Assembly (NCBI GenBank): GCA_021234155.1
Contig: JAJEKV010000040.1
Coordinates: 7,124,438-7,188,437, forward strand
Origin: Isoetes taiwanensis
Taxonomy: Eukaryota; Streptophyta; Lycopodiopsida; Isoetales; Isoetaceae
Direction: 5' to 3'
Length of the DNA: 64,000 bases
Part shown: positions 1 through 9,986 of the stretch, piece by piece
Layout of the letters: the number at the start of each line of letters is the position of its first letter
Numbering within the stretch: position 1 is the stretch's first letter
Notes under the pieces: generated by a model
Databases searched by the model: none
The model's input: only the letters and a program-made list of their open reading frames with translations
What the model was told of the DNA's origin: nothing
Program-made: the position numbers and the translations under genes

Positions 1-500
1 ACCGAACGTCATCGGCCCGTGACGGGGCTACTTGGGGCGTAGGCCGCAGGACATCGTCGGTGAGGGGGTCAAGTCGCATGGGCTGCTCTACTCTGTCGGA
101 GTGCATTGAAATCTCCAAGAAGGGACTGACCCTACCCAAGCTGCCGATGCTTGGCTTTGTATGTCATCATATAGATCGACATACGGGTCCATCCTATCCA
201 TCGGGGTGGGCTGCGATAGAAGGTCTCGTCTGCGTGAGGGAAATAACAGCGCCGTAAAAAGAGGGTTGCCACCGGTATTATGCACACCAACCCAGAAGTA
301 CCTAAGCAGGTGTCCGCCTTCCTCGAGGGTAACTCAATGTGCCAAGGTTGTCCCGGTAGTAGCAAGCCACCCACCATGACCCCGCCGGCCCCGCATGTGT
401 ATTGAAGACCGAAAGAAATGCTGGTAACCCCGCAAATCAGGTAGCTCGTGGTTCAAAGATGCTCCCATGTTCCATGAGGAAGATGAGATCCATACCTACC
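1..500 (-). mobile_element. LINE ORF2 endonuclease relic (edge-truncated)
   Basis: Read on the minus strand, this stretch encodes pieces of an apurinic-like endonuclease domain of a non-LTR retrotransposon. The clearest motif is LLGDFNA near 95-120, the metal-binding GDFN signature of LINE endonucleases. It is followed in another frame by EQPMRLDP. The same block recurs on the minus strand at 35.8-36.2 kb with GDFNVHI and EQPMRFDP, so the two are copies of one family. Frame changes and stops show that it is dead. It continues off the left edge of the window. The assignment rests on the motif and on the internal match, not on a database search. Confidence 0.6.
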
Positions 501-2278
501 GCCACGAAGTGCCCGACCGCCCCCCTTCTCGCCAAGGGAAGCTCTCGACAGCCCCATGAGACCACCCGGAGACACAATTCCTATTTGTCGCCAGGATGGC
601 AGGCGCGACCGAGTCGCTGGGGGAGGGACGGGGAAGCAGAGGTCGAAAGGAGAAGTGATGGAGGCAAAGATGTGGCCGGGAGAGGGTGTGGGCCAGGAGG
701 GAGCGAGGAGTAGGAGGTGGAGAAGGGGGGCCGTGGTAGTAGAAGCGTATAGGTGGCACAGGTACCGCGGGTTGGGGCTGTGGGTTCTGGCAGCAGCGGT
801 GTCGGAAAAATGTGTATCCCTCCAACCAATCCCGGCACCCGCGGTGGCGAATGCCTCGACCTGACAAGCTCTGTCTGCGTGCCTCTGCACGGGGGTGAGG
901 TCCCGTCCACATACGGGATATCCCTTCAACATCCGCCCGGCGGCGCAATATGGCATCACGCACTGCGCATCAACCGTGAATATGACAATGCGGTCCACGG
1001 CTTGTGAAGCCCCATCCGGGCTGCTTTCGAGAAATGTGAACCTGGCCCGGGAATGTCATCGGATCAGAATGTGTGTTCGGATGTTGTATGAAGACTCTCC
1101 CCGCCGCTTTCTGGCATACCTCGGAACTACGGTGACAGGGCCTCTCGCTGCGCCTCACGGGTTACTGTGACTGCGGGTCCAAGGTGGCGGGCCGGGTCAC
1201 CATCTTTGGGGGTGGTGGTGGTGGCGGACCGTGGAGTGGCCCAGGTGTTTGAGGCGGCAGTGCGGGGGCGTGGGCGCAGCCGAGGCGTGGAGGCTGTGGG
1301 CGGGATAGCCCAGTGCGAGCAGCGTTCTCGGCCACAATAGTGGGGAGCCGGCTCTTGCAGGCTTCTTTCTTGCTTAGCCTCTGCACTGCAGTGACGCTAT
1401 GAACAGGTAGGGAGACCACAGCTCACATGCATGGATGGTTGCCTTGACCACGGGCTCAGGCTACGAGTAAGCAGGCGTGCAGGCTGACCTGAGCGTCGGT
1501 AGGGCTTCTTCCGTCTTACTCCCGAAGATCCACAGGCCAATAAAACATGCAGAAGGCGGCCTGTGCTCCCGTGCCATGGTGGTGGCTGCCTCTACCTCTG
1601 GGCCGGAAGCCGAGGAGCCAGCGTGACCATCGTCTCCTGCGTGCGGCGCTCCCTCTCGTGTCATGGTGTCGAGTGATGAACGAGTCTAGGCGGGGCATGT
1701 AAGCCGGCAACCTCCTCTGCTGGCTGGCACGCCGAAGTGTGCAAGGCCAAGGCCATCTTCCACATGGCTGATCGCGGGTCTCCAAGCACGTGATACGGTT
1801 CTTCGACCCCGATTTGCCTTTTGAGCACATGGGATCAGGGACTCCATCTCCACTGCCATGCCGGCCCGGTGGCACTGTTAGCCTCAATCCACGAGCCTTT
1901 GTTAGCCTCCATTCCCGCTTTGGCGTGGCTCAATTTCTGGCCAGGCGAGGAGTTCCTATGTGGTGCGAGCAATTAATCCCTTCCGGCCGGGCTGGCCCTG
2001 AGGGGCCTTAGCCTTAGCCCGAGCCTCCTTCTTCATGGAGGATGACTCTCCTTTTCGTCCATGATGGCTGATCGGGACCGGATTTGTTTGTGCGGGGTTT
2101 TCGCCTTTAGTTTTTCGAGGCCGCCCATCTTTCGTGGCCATGACTCCCAAAGTTTGAGGGATCTACGGCTGCGGAAAGGGTGCCTAGAATTGAATTTGGG
2201 GGCTCAGAACGCGGGCGGAGCACCTTTTGGGCTAGTCAACGGAAACCCTTTGAATACTTACTAAAACATCGCCAATCC
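501..2278. other. GC-rich stretch, no gene recognised
   Basis: This block is clearly richer in G and C than the rest of the window and has long overlapping open frames on both strands. That is expected from composition alone. None of the translations carries a domain I recognise; they are rich in Pro, Arg and Ser. Because it lies immediately upstream (minus sense) of a LINE endonuclease relic, it may be the 5' part of that LINE, either the ORF2 start or ORF1. That is an inference from position only. Confidence 0.3.
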
Positions 2279-2457
2279 CTATATTGGTGTCGGACTTTCA
2301 TCAACAACACCATCGGGAACTAGGGTATGAATTAGTAAAACATTCTCGTAACCTTCAATAAGAGTACAACACACACCTTTCAACACCGCATGGCCAAGAC
2401 CAACAAACGCATCGCGAGGGCTATACTTCTCAAAGAAGGAAGAAGAAGGGCTGCCAC

Positions 2458-2905
2458 AAAACCCTAGCACACACAGCCGGGAAAACAGCAGATTTGAGCA
2501 CGTAAACAAAGACAAGCACGGGGTACCATACACCTTGGAAAGCTCTCTGAACCAGCTTTCCAACAAGCCCAAACACATGAAAATCGACACTTGGGATGTG
2601 AGAGAATCTGGTCCGTCAAAGTGTCTATGGGCTGCCCGCGAAACCCTAGCACACAGCCCGGAAAACAGCAGATTTGAGCACTGAAACAAATACAAGCATG
2701 CAAGTACCATACACCGTTGGAAAGTTCTCTCTGAACCAGCTTTCCAACAAGCCCAAGCACATGAAAATCGACACCGGATGTGGAGAGATACGTCCGATCA
2801 AAGTGTCTATGGGCTGCCCGTAAAACCCTAGCACCTGACCCGAAAAGCAGCAGATTTGAGCACTGAAACAAAGACAAGCATGCAAATACCATACACCGTT
2901 GTCTA
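2458..2905. repeat. 182-bp tandem repeat, about 2.5 copies
   Basis: Three consecutive copies begin with ACCCTAGCAC at about 2,460, 2,643 and 2,825, giving a period of 182-183 bp. The third copy is cut off after about 80 bp. Shared blocks include AACAGCAGATTTGAGCAC, CCATACACC, CCAGCTTTCCAACAAGCCC and AAAGTGTCTATGGGCTGCCC. Copies differ by scattered substitutions and small indels. The overlapping minus-strand open frames at 2,279-3,048 simply follow the repeat, so I do not call them genes. Confidence 0.85.
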
Positions 2906-3855
2906 AGCCATAGTAGCGCGACAAAGCCGGGATGACAACGCCTGATGTCAAGAACAAGAACAGCCGCGAGTCCAAACCACCGCAAATGGACTCCAACCCC
3001 AGAGCACATGCACTCATATATCAATCCATATCTTATCACATGGCCCACATGTCAAAGTTTAAACCATATTCATCACTATGATTCAAGTATCCAGTATCAT
3101 ATCTCACATGCATTTTAACCATGATTACACTTTCATCTACGCACAACATCTCTAGATATATCATTGAATAGAAGCACAAAGAAGCCTAACTTTCCCTCCC
3201 CTAGGGAAGTCCCTTTTAGAATGTCATATCAACCACATTGCGATTTCATTATTATCTATGAATTGGGATAAATCCCTAAACCATTTTAACAATGAGTTCA
3301 CGACTTGTTAATTAAGTTTTTCTACATCTATTACTAGATACTTCATCCAGACCATGCTTCATGTACCTCATCAGACCCACAAGTATCCCATACCAGACTG
3401 ATGTCCAGAAGCTCCCATACGCTTCCCAAGATCTTCTCCTCCATGGAGAAGCATCACCCCTTATCTTTCTTTATCGTTTATACCCTTACCTAACTTATGT
3501 TTATTCTTATTAACCCCTTGAGTCCCATGCCATGGTCATACCCAAACGCCCCATAAGCTTTTCTAAAGGCTTTCAGGTTTAAGCATGTCCCTTCTTCTGT
3601 GTCTCTCACTATGACCTCTCGGTTTAATTCTTATTCGTGCATAATCTATAATTTTGCTAACACATTCAATATCTACAAGTCTATTTTTGCATTCAAGGTC
3701 GTTCTATTCATAAGAAAACGGTCCCATGGAAGACTGCTCGAGTAGATCTGGGTGTCGCATTCCCGAGACATCGAATAAGTAGAAGCGACTATTCATAAAC
3801 ATCTAGACGGTTTTGCCCAGTTGGTTAAGGGCATATCCGTTAGAAACATTACATC

Positions 3856-3867
3856 TGGTATCAGAGC
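3856..3867 (+). other. Primer-binding site, tRNA-iMet
   Basis: TGGTATCAGAGC, two bases downstream of the left terminal repeat of the TRIM. It is complementary to the 3' end of plant initiator methionine tRNA. Confidence 0.8.
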
Positions 3868-4018
3868 AGGGCTCGAGTTCGAGTCTTCATGGGGGAAACC
3901 GTTGGACTGTAGGTCATGACTTGGTCTTGGACTCCATGGGATGGTCTGGCTATGGTTTGTGATGCTCGAGGACGAGCATAGTTCTAGTGGGAGAGATTGT
4001 AACGGATCCATGGAGATC

Positions 4019-4140
4019 GCTCGAGTGGATCTTGATGTCGCGTTCCCGAGACACTGGCAATAAATGGGTAGAAGGGACTACAGCTCGAGTGGATCTTGAT
4101 GTCGCGTTCCCAAGCTGGCAATAAATGGTAGAAGCGATTA
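4019..4140 (+). repeat. 64-bp tandem duplication inside the right TRIM repeat
   Basis: GCTCGAGTGGATCTTGATG starts at 4,019 and again at 4,083, and each copy runs through TGGCAATAAATGG. The left terminal repeat has one copy only. This explains why the right repeat is about 65 bp longer. Confidence 0.85.
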
Positions 4141-4202
4141 CTCATTAACGTCTCGACGGTTTTGCCCAGTTGGTTAAGGGCATGTCGGTTAGGAATGTTA
4201 CA

Positions 4203-7120
4203 ATACATTACTTCTATTGTATGGACAAGATCTCCTTCCAGAATGAGCACGCATTATTAGCCAATGTTGATCATTTGATACATCATTCTAAAGTTTATTT
4301 TAATTTTTATATTTCTTTTGTCATATTTAGTTTCTGATATTTAGGTATCTTTTTGTAGAGTAGGATCATGTTCTATTGTATTTCTAGGTTCGCTATCAGA
4401 GACAAAAAGGAGCTAGCAAGTTCGAGGATTTCAGGATTCACTATAGGTTCAAAGAATAAGAAAGAGCATGTGGAGTATAACGAGAGGCTATCCAAGCAGT
4501 ATGATGTCAACATGGATAGGTATCAGGAGGACAGTTTTAAAATGCCACTTTGTGTTTATGAATAGTTGTCATTATGAGTTTCAAGTGATTTTTTTTTATA
4601 CTATCCAGTTGTTGACGATAATTCAAATTGGTTGTTCAAGCAACCAATAATATCGCCTCATATTTATGTGATGTTTCTAGTAGTGTTGTTTGACAGCCAT
4701 GGTATAATGTCAAGCATCGTCTTAGTGAGAGGAAAATGTTAGCAGGGCTCAAACACATGGCGAAATAGATTGATATTGACAGTTCGTTTAGCAATAAGAG
4801 TGGACGAACAACCATAATTTCAAGGTTAACTCGTGCTGGATGCCTCTTCAAGTTGGAATGAAAGTAACTGGTCATAGGACTTCAGAATCATTTCACAGGT
4901 ACTCGTCGATTTTTTTTCATTATCATCCATTCTATTTTTACTATTAGTAATTAGGTGAGTATAGTTAGTTGTATTCTTGAGTGCTAGTAATTTGCTAGTG
5001 GTTAGTAAAATCTTAGTAAATAGTTTAATTTTTGTATTAGTTAGTAATTTCTTGTATTAGCATTATAATCCTTATCTAAACATATATAATTCATTCTTTA
5101 ATTTTTCATTTTTGTTCGTCGTCCGCTCCAATATTTCTGCGCCGCAATCGTTTTCGATGTTTACGTGGCACGTGTCATCCAAACCATCTACTCCGTTAAA
5201 AATTGGTAAGTTCGGCTCCTTCTAACGCATGTTTTTGCAGGAGCAGCCTGGTGACATAGCCACTTCCGGCGCAGAAGCATAAAGTGCAGGGGTGACTCGG
5301 TCTGCGTGTAAAAGGCAGTGCTTTACTCTCTGTACTTCACTGCAACCTGTAGGTCACGGCTATGGCGGTACCATGGCGCAAAATAGAGTAGACTCGAGGA
5401 GAATGAAGTAAATGGACTCCAATACAAAGTGAAAAATTTATTTTTTAATATTGTTCCGCGAAACGATTTAGCCTCACGGAATATCGCCAGAAGGGGCTGC
5501 GGCTTTTTCTTAGGCCGGGCCGGAGCGAGCAAAAGCGCCAAGTTTTTGCTGGCTATGGCGTATGCTTTGCTTGGATGCCAATCTACATCGCCTTATTCCA
5601 ATCGCCGGGGCGATTTATTTTGGCGCGTTTGGATGAAGCTGGAGGCGGAAAGGCTTCACGCAAATTCGCGAAGTCATTGCAGAATTTGCAGAAAGCTAAT
5701 TGGGCTCTTCGTAATAGTAAGGAGCACTCTCAGGGCAAAGAAAGGTACGTTCTTAAGCTGATTCTTAGAGTAAATTTGTTGCTTCAAGCCGCTAACCTTG
5801 AGATCCCAGCCCGTACCTCTATTCGCTTCTCCACTTCGTTCCCTCTGCTTCCTACGCCCGGGTAATTCTTTGGGTGCTACTATACCTGCTCCCACCCGGC
5901 CATCCTTCTCACAAAAAGCCCGCTGGCTATACCAGCTGACTGTAGCGTTGCACTTAATCTGAGCATTCAATCTAGAACTTAGTTTTGTAATACAGTAGAA
6001 TTTTGAGTTTGAGCTTGGTTTAATACTTGATTCCGTTGGAGTTTAGGTAGCTTATTGCGGCAAAGCTAGAGAAAAAAAATCAAGGAAACTTAGGCCCCAG
6101 GACCCAAGATTAACATCGCTCCTTCCGAGCAACACATAAGCATGGCTTTGGTTGGATTCTGGACGGCAACGGATATTTCTTCCCAGGCACTGTAATTTAT
6201 TCCCCAAAATACTTAGATTCCATCCCCAAAATTCTCGAAGGAGTAAAATGGGCATTTGCAAATCGGCCATGAAGATATCCCACTCAAATCCGAGCTTTTG
6301 GGCATGGCATGAAATAAGAAATAGCACAAGAAATCTTTCCTATAGATCTCTTCTTCCTTGATGTTAAATTGAATGTTATCTCTTCTTCCAGTTGCCAGCT
6401 AATAAACGGTTTACATGCCTTATAATTCTGTGCTATTCTGCATGCATGTACATCTGCTGAATTTTTGGCATGGGGCCAATACATCCATGTCTGTTATATC
6501 AAAGGCATGAACTGTGTGAACTAACTGCCTTTTGATGATACAGGCAGATGCAAGTCATCAATCAAGGGCATAGCAAAGGTTTTGTCCACAATGAGGCAGG
6601 TTAGCAACTTGAACTGGATTTAGTAGCATTCTGTACCATGATTGTGAATACTAATGTTATTACGATGCATCAAATGTTTTAGTGAATACTAATGTTATTA
6701 CGATGCATCAAATGTTTTAGCTTTCTGAAAGATTGAAACCCCAAGCTTTGTTTGTTTGGTTGTTTTGCAGGAAACGTTTGACAGACAGGACATATTATAA
6801 AGGCATTATATGAAAATGTGAGCTACATAATACTTCACGATAATTTTGATGCACATAACTGTAAGTATGTGTTATTTGGAAAAGACTATTGTAATGATTT
6901 TGAATGCGATATCTGATTGATATATGCTGTCATAAGCATGGTAAATCCATGATGTGTTGCATACTAGGAATATCATGATTGATATTTATGTACAAGTAGG
7001 GCACCCCTGGTTATTGCAAGCAAGGATGCCTGGCAGAGGTTATCAGATTTTTTGACTTCATTTTTTGACTTAATGCTTGCAATGTCACTTAGAGTATAAT
7101 GACCTCAAGTTGTGCTCAAC
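4203..7120. other. Intergenic, no supported gene
   Basis: AT-rich DNA with only short open frames. A small open frame at 4,368-4,565 and a pair of overlapping frames at 5,429-5,865 (rich in Lys, Arg and Leu) have no recognisable domain. A G-box-like CACGTG lies near 5,169-5,174. A 38-bp direct duplication sits at 6,644-6,719. I cannot support a gene here. Confidence 0.4.
6644..6719. repeat. 38-bp tandem duplication
   Basis: GTGAATACTAATGTTATTAC followed by GATGCATCAAATGTTTTA occurs twice back to back, starting at 6,644 and 6,682. The copies look identical, so the duplication is recent. Confidence 0.9.
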
Positions 7121-7124
7121 AGGA

Positions 7125-8130
7125 AAATATGGAAAAAGCTTTGAATTTTTCAAGCAAATGCCTAAGAGGGATATGATTTCTTGGACTACCTGGCTGCTGC
7201 TTATGCCACAATGAAACATCTTTCAGATACATGTTTCTTATTTAAAAAAAATGCTCAAACTAAATGTTTTCTCATGGAATGCCATGATGGTTTACATGGA
7301 GAATAGCTGCATCAAGAAAGCCTGCCAGCTCTTTGAAAACATGCATTGTGAAGATGTGATGCCACAACAGAGTGAGGTATCTTGGAATGTCATGATTGCA
7401 GCACATGCGCAACACTAGCTCTTTGAAAACATGCATTATGAAGATGTGATGCCACAGCAGAATGAGGTATCTTGGAATGTCATGATTGCAGCACATGCGC
7501 AACACTGCCAGAGGAAAGATGCACTCCCCTTTTAGTAGTAATTTGTTTGACGGTAGCCACACTGCTTTAGTGGATTTTGATTGTCATTGGTTTGCCTTCA
7601 TTGCAAATTACAATTGCAATGCACATTCTATGAAGCACTATGGCTGAATGATTGACCTTCTTGACAGGATAGAATGGTTTTGTGAATTCTTTGTGGGGCA
7701 AACATGTTGCCCGACATGCATTTGACTTGGACCTAGAAAATGCAAACATGCATTTTACTTGCATGATACACAGTAAATTAACTGAACTGGTAAAACATTT
7801 CAATCCTCTTTCTAAGGACATGGAATTTTGAAGTATGATATTGGACATGCTAAACAGTTACAAATAGTCTTTGAGGAAAATGGCTATGCCGCAAGGAGAA
7901 TCAATGCTAATAATATCTTAGCTATTCACTTTAAAATTTGTAGCCACAATTGAAATGTAGAACGAAAACACATATTCTTATTCTTCATGGACGACCTTTT
8001 ATGTTCGAAATCTTATTAATTTGTATGTATATGTCAAATGTGGCTCAATAGGTGGGAGAAAAGAAGTATTTGATAAAAAAAACAATTTGCAATGTTATCT
8101 TTTAGGCTGCACAAGCATTCAAGTGCTCTG
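7125..8130 (+). pseudogene. Decayed pentatricopeptide (PPR) gene
   Basis: Plus-strand frames give typical plant PPR motif pieces separated by stops and frameshifts: FFKQMPKRDMISWT near 7,150; NVFSWNAMM near 7,270; ACQLFENM and EVSWNVMIAAHAQH near 7,320-7,410, then repeated; and MYVKCGSIG followed by KEVFD near 8,030-8,080. PPR proteins are organelle RNA-binding proteins made of 31-36-residue helical hairpins. The VSWN/MIAA wording is that of the PLS subclass. At least four stops lie between the motifs, and no full-length frame exists. Loss of function is therefore likely, unless unrecognised introns remove the breaks, which I think improbable. Confidence 0.7.
7327..7506 (+). repeat. 90-bp (30-codon) tandem duplication of a PPR segment
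   Basis: AGCTCTTTGAAAACATGCAT starts at 7,327 and at 7,417, and both copies run to GCACATGCGCAACACT. The copies differ at about three positions in 90. The length is a multiple of three and covers most of one PPR motif, so it duplicated a repeat-sized piece within the relic. Confidence 0.9.
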
Positions 8131-9986
8131 GACAAATGGAAATAGAGGGCGTAGTACACGAATATCCTATTCTTTATGCTTTGCAAAAAGTTCTTCTAAA
8201 TGTAACTTCTTTGGCACCAGTCAATTGATGAACATGTATCTATTTAAATGTCACTTTTTTGGTATCGATGATTGGTCATGTTTTTTAGAATGGGACTATC
8301 TTAGACTCATTCAAAATGACATTATTGCCTATGCATGTTTAATTTGCATTAAGATACGTATGTTATAATGGGAACATGCATTAGGCCATTTGTTATGGGC
8401 AACAGTCCCACATGTTATTGGATTATCTATTATATGATCGGAATAAAGTTATGAGTGTATACAACAGGTTTGGGAAAGAGAAACGTTCGCGGCGGCCTTG
8501 GCCGCCGCGATAAGTTTCTTGTAGTATATAAGTCCAAATCCCAAACCTATCTAGTCAAGTTCTAGCCCATACATATGACAATTCACTAGGTAAGCAAGTA
8601 GTACTACAAGAAAAGAATGATGCCAAAGTTGTTGGAGTCTAGCTCTGCTAGAGTCTGCCAACATCTTCTCCAACAAGATGAGTATTATAGGAGATTCCCT
8701 CGACATCTTTCTCATCAAGGTAGGTACTACAAGCATGTCTTAGCACTTGAGATCATCCTCCATCTTCTTCCTCAAGTACCCGGCATTAGTAGAGAAGATT
8801 AGAAGATAGAGAGACAAATAGAAAAGAAGAAAATGTCGATGCTTGGGCGACCAGAGGGTTTAGCAATCTTATTTCTTTCAATCTTAAAAATGTTTGGTTT
8901 GATATTCAAATCGATCCCTAGAAGCTCAAATGTTGTTGCTCATGGACTACTATGCTTGATTGAGGTTCAGTTGCTTGATCTTGGAGACTTTAAATATTAT
9001 GTTGCATATGTTTATTGCTGGAGCTTTTTGTATTATATATAAAGGAAACTAACCTCTCGAAGATCCCTCGAGAATATTTTCTAAGGAACCCTACAGCTTC
9101 GTCGCCTGAGTGCTGCCTCGAGAAATTCCCTCAATGTGTGGGCTCGAGAAATTCCCTCAATGTGTGTTTTCCCTATTACATAACTATTATTCAAACGAGC
9201 ACCCGCAGGTTTTTGCTGCCAAAATGAATGTGCTCCATTGGGTTATGTCTTTTCCAATAGATTAATTGCTCGTCCTCGGCCCCAAGATTAAGAAAACTTT
9301 CTAGCATATCGTATTTTTCTTGTGCTCATCCTCAGCCCCAAGATTAAGAAAACACTCTAGTTCTTGTGCCAAACAAAAGAACAGCTTGACGGATTCGGAT
9401 TTTCTTCATTTGCTATTCTTCATTTGGATGAGGAAGCTAGGCATTAATGACAAACTAGCAAATAATATTTTGGGGTAGGGTAAGAAAAAAAGTATCCACC
9501 ACACAAGCACTATCTGCACAGGCAGCTAGCCCGCAGCTAAAGTTTTAGTTACAAAGCTCTAGAGCATCTTCTGCCATGAGCTTATCTTTTTAAGGCAATA
9601 CATATTTATCGAATAGAGGAAGGGCATTGCATGCTGAGCTCTCTTCATAGAGCTGAGTTGTTGAGCCCTCATCAAAATCTAAAAATATGCATTTGATCAT
9701 TGCCCATTCATAAATCAAAATCCTTAAATCCTGCCAAACCATGTTAATTCTCTAACAAGTCAAATCCGCCAACTAGGATATATTGCTCGCCCTTGAATAT
9801 CTTGACCTTGACAAAGGCGCCTGACTTTATAAACATATAAACTTGGAAAATCAATTTCAGTGATTGCAAAATCAGAGAGGAAGCAAGTACTAGATACAAG
9901 CAACATCTTCAAAACAAGAATGAATGGTGAGCAGCATATAGAGATTTGTTACAAAAATTTTGCCTACAATTTTCTATTGTACAAGA
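8131..9986. other. Intergenic with worn repeats
   Basis: No gene is supported. The stretch holds a GC-rich hairpin (8,487-8,510), a TATA-like GTAGTATATAAG at about 8,520-8,531, and two short direct duplications: CTCGAGAAATTCCCTCAATG twice at 9,117-9,165, and CCCCAAGATTAAGAAAAC twice near 9,281 and 9,337. The block beginning TGTTATGGGCAACAG (about 8,391) could be a solo LTR, but I found no partner copy. Confidence 0.4.
8487..8510. repeat. Perfect 11-bp inverted repeat, TT loop
   Basis: TCGCGGCGGCC, TT, GGCCGCCGCGA. Flanking AGAAAC and GTTTCT extend the stem to 17 pairs with small bulges. It is a strong GC hairpin in otherwise AT-rich DNA. Confidence 0.9.

Larger units (their letters stand above)
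3714..4202 (+). mobile_element. TRIM: miniature LTR retrotransposon
   Basis: Two direct terminal repeats (about 3,714-3,853 and 3,998-4,202) flank only about 144 bp of non-coding DNA. They share CTCGAGTRGATC, GTCGCRTTCCCGAGACA, GACGGTTTTGCCCAGTTGG and TTAAGGGCAT, and both end in TTACA. Two bases after the left repeat is TGGTATCAGAGC, the standard primer-binding site for initiator Met tRNA. The purine run AGTGGGAGAGA precedes the right repeat, which starts with TGTAACGG. Total length under 500 bp, with no coding capacity, fits the TRIM class. The left terminus is worn, and I see no clean target-site duplication. Confidence 0.75.

Noticed and set aside
453-998. Overlapping frames of 100-181 codons on both strands
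   Set aside because: High GC makes stop-free stretches likely; composition is low complexity (Pro, Arg, Ser) and no motif is present.
2279-3048. Long minus-strand open frames of 123-194 codons
   Set aside because: They follow the 182-bp tandem repeat and repeat the same peptide in shifted frames; no domain and no splice support.
3816-3890. A real tRNA gene
   Set aside because: A- and B-box-like motifs exist, but no cloverleaf can be drawn; the context is an LTR end followed by a primer-binding site.
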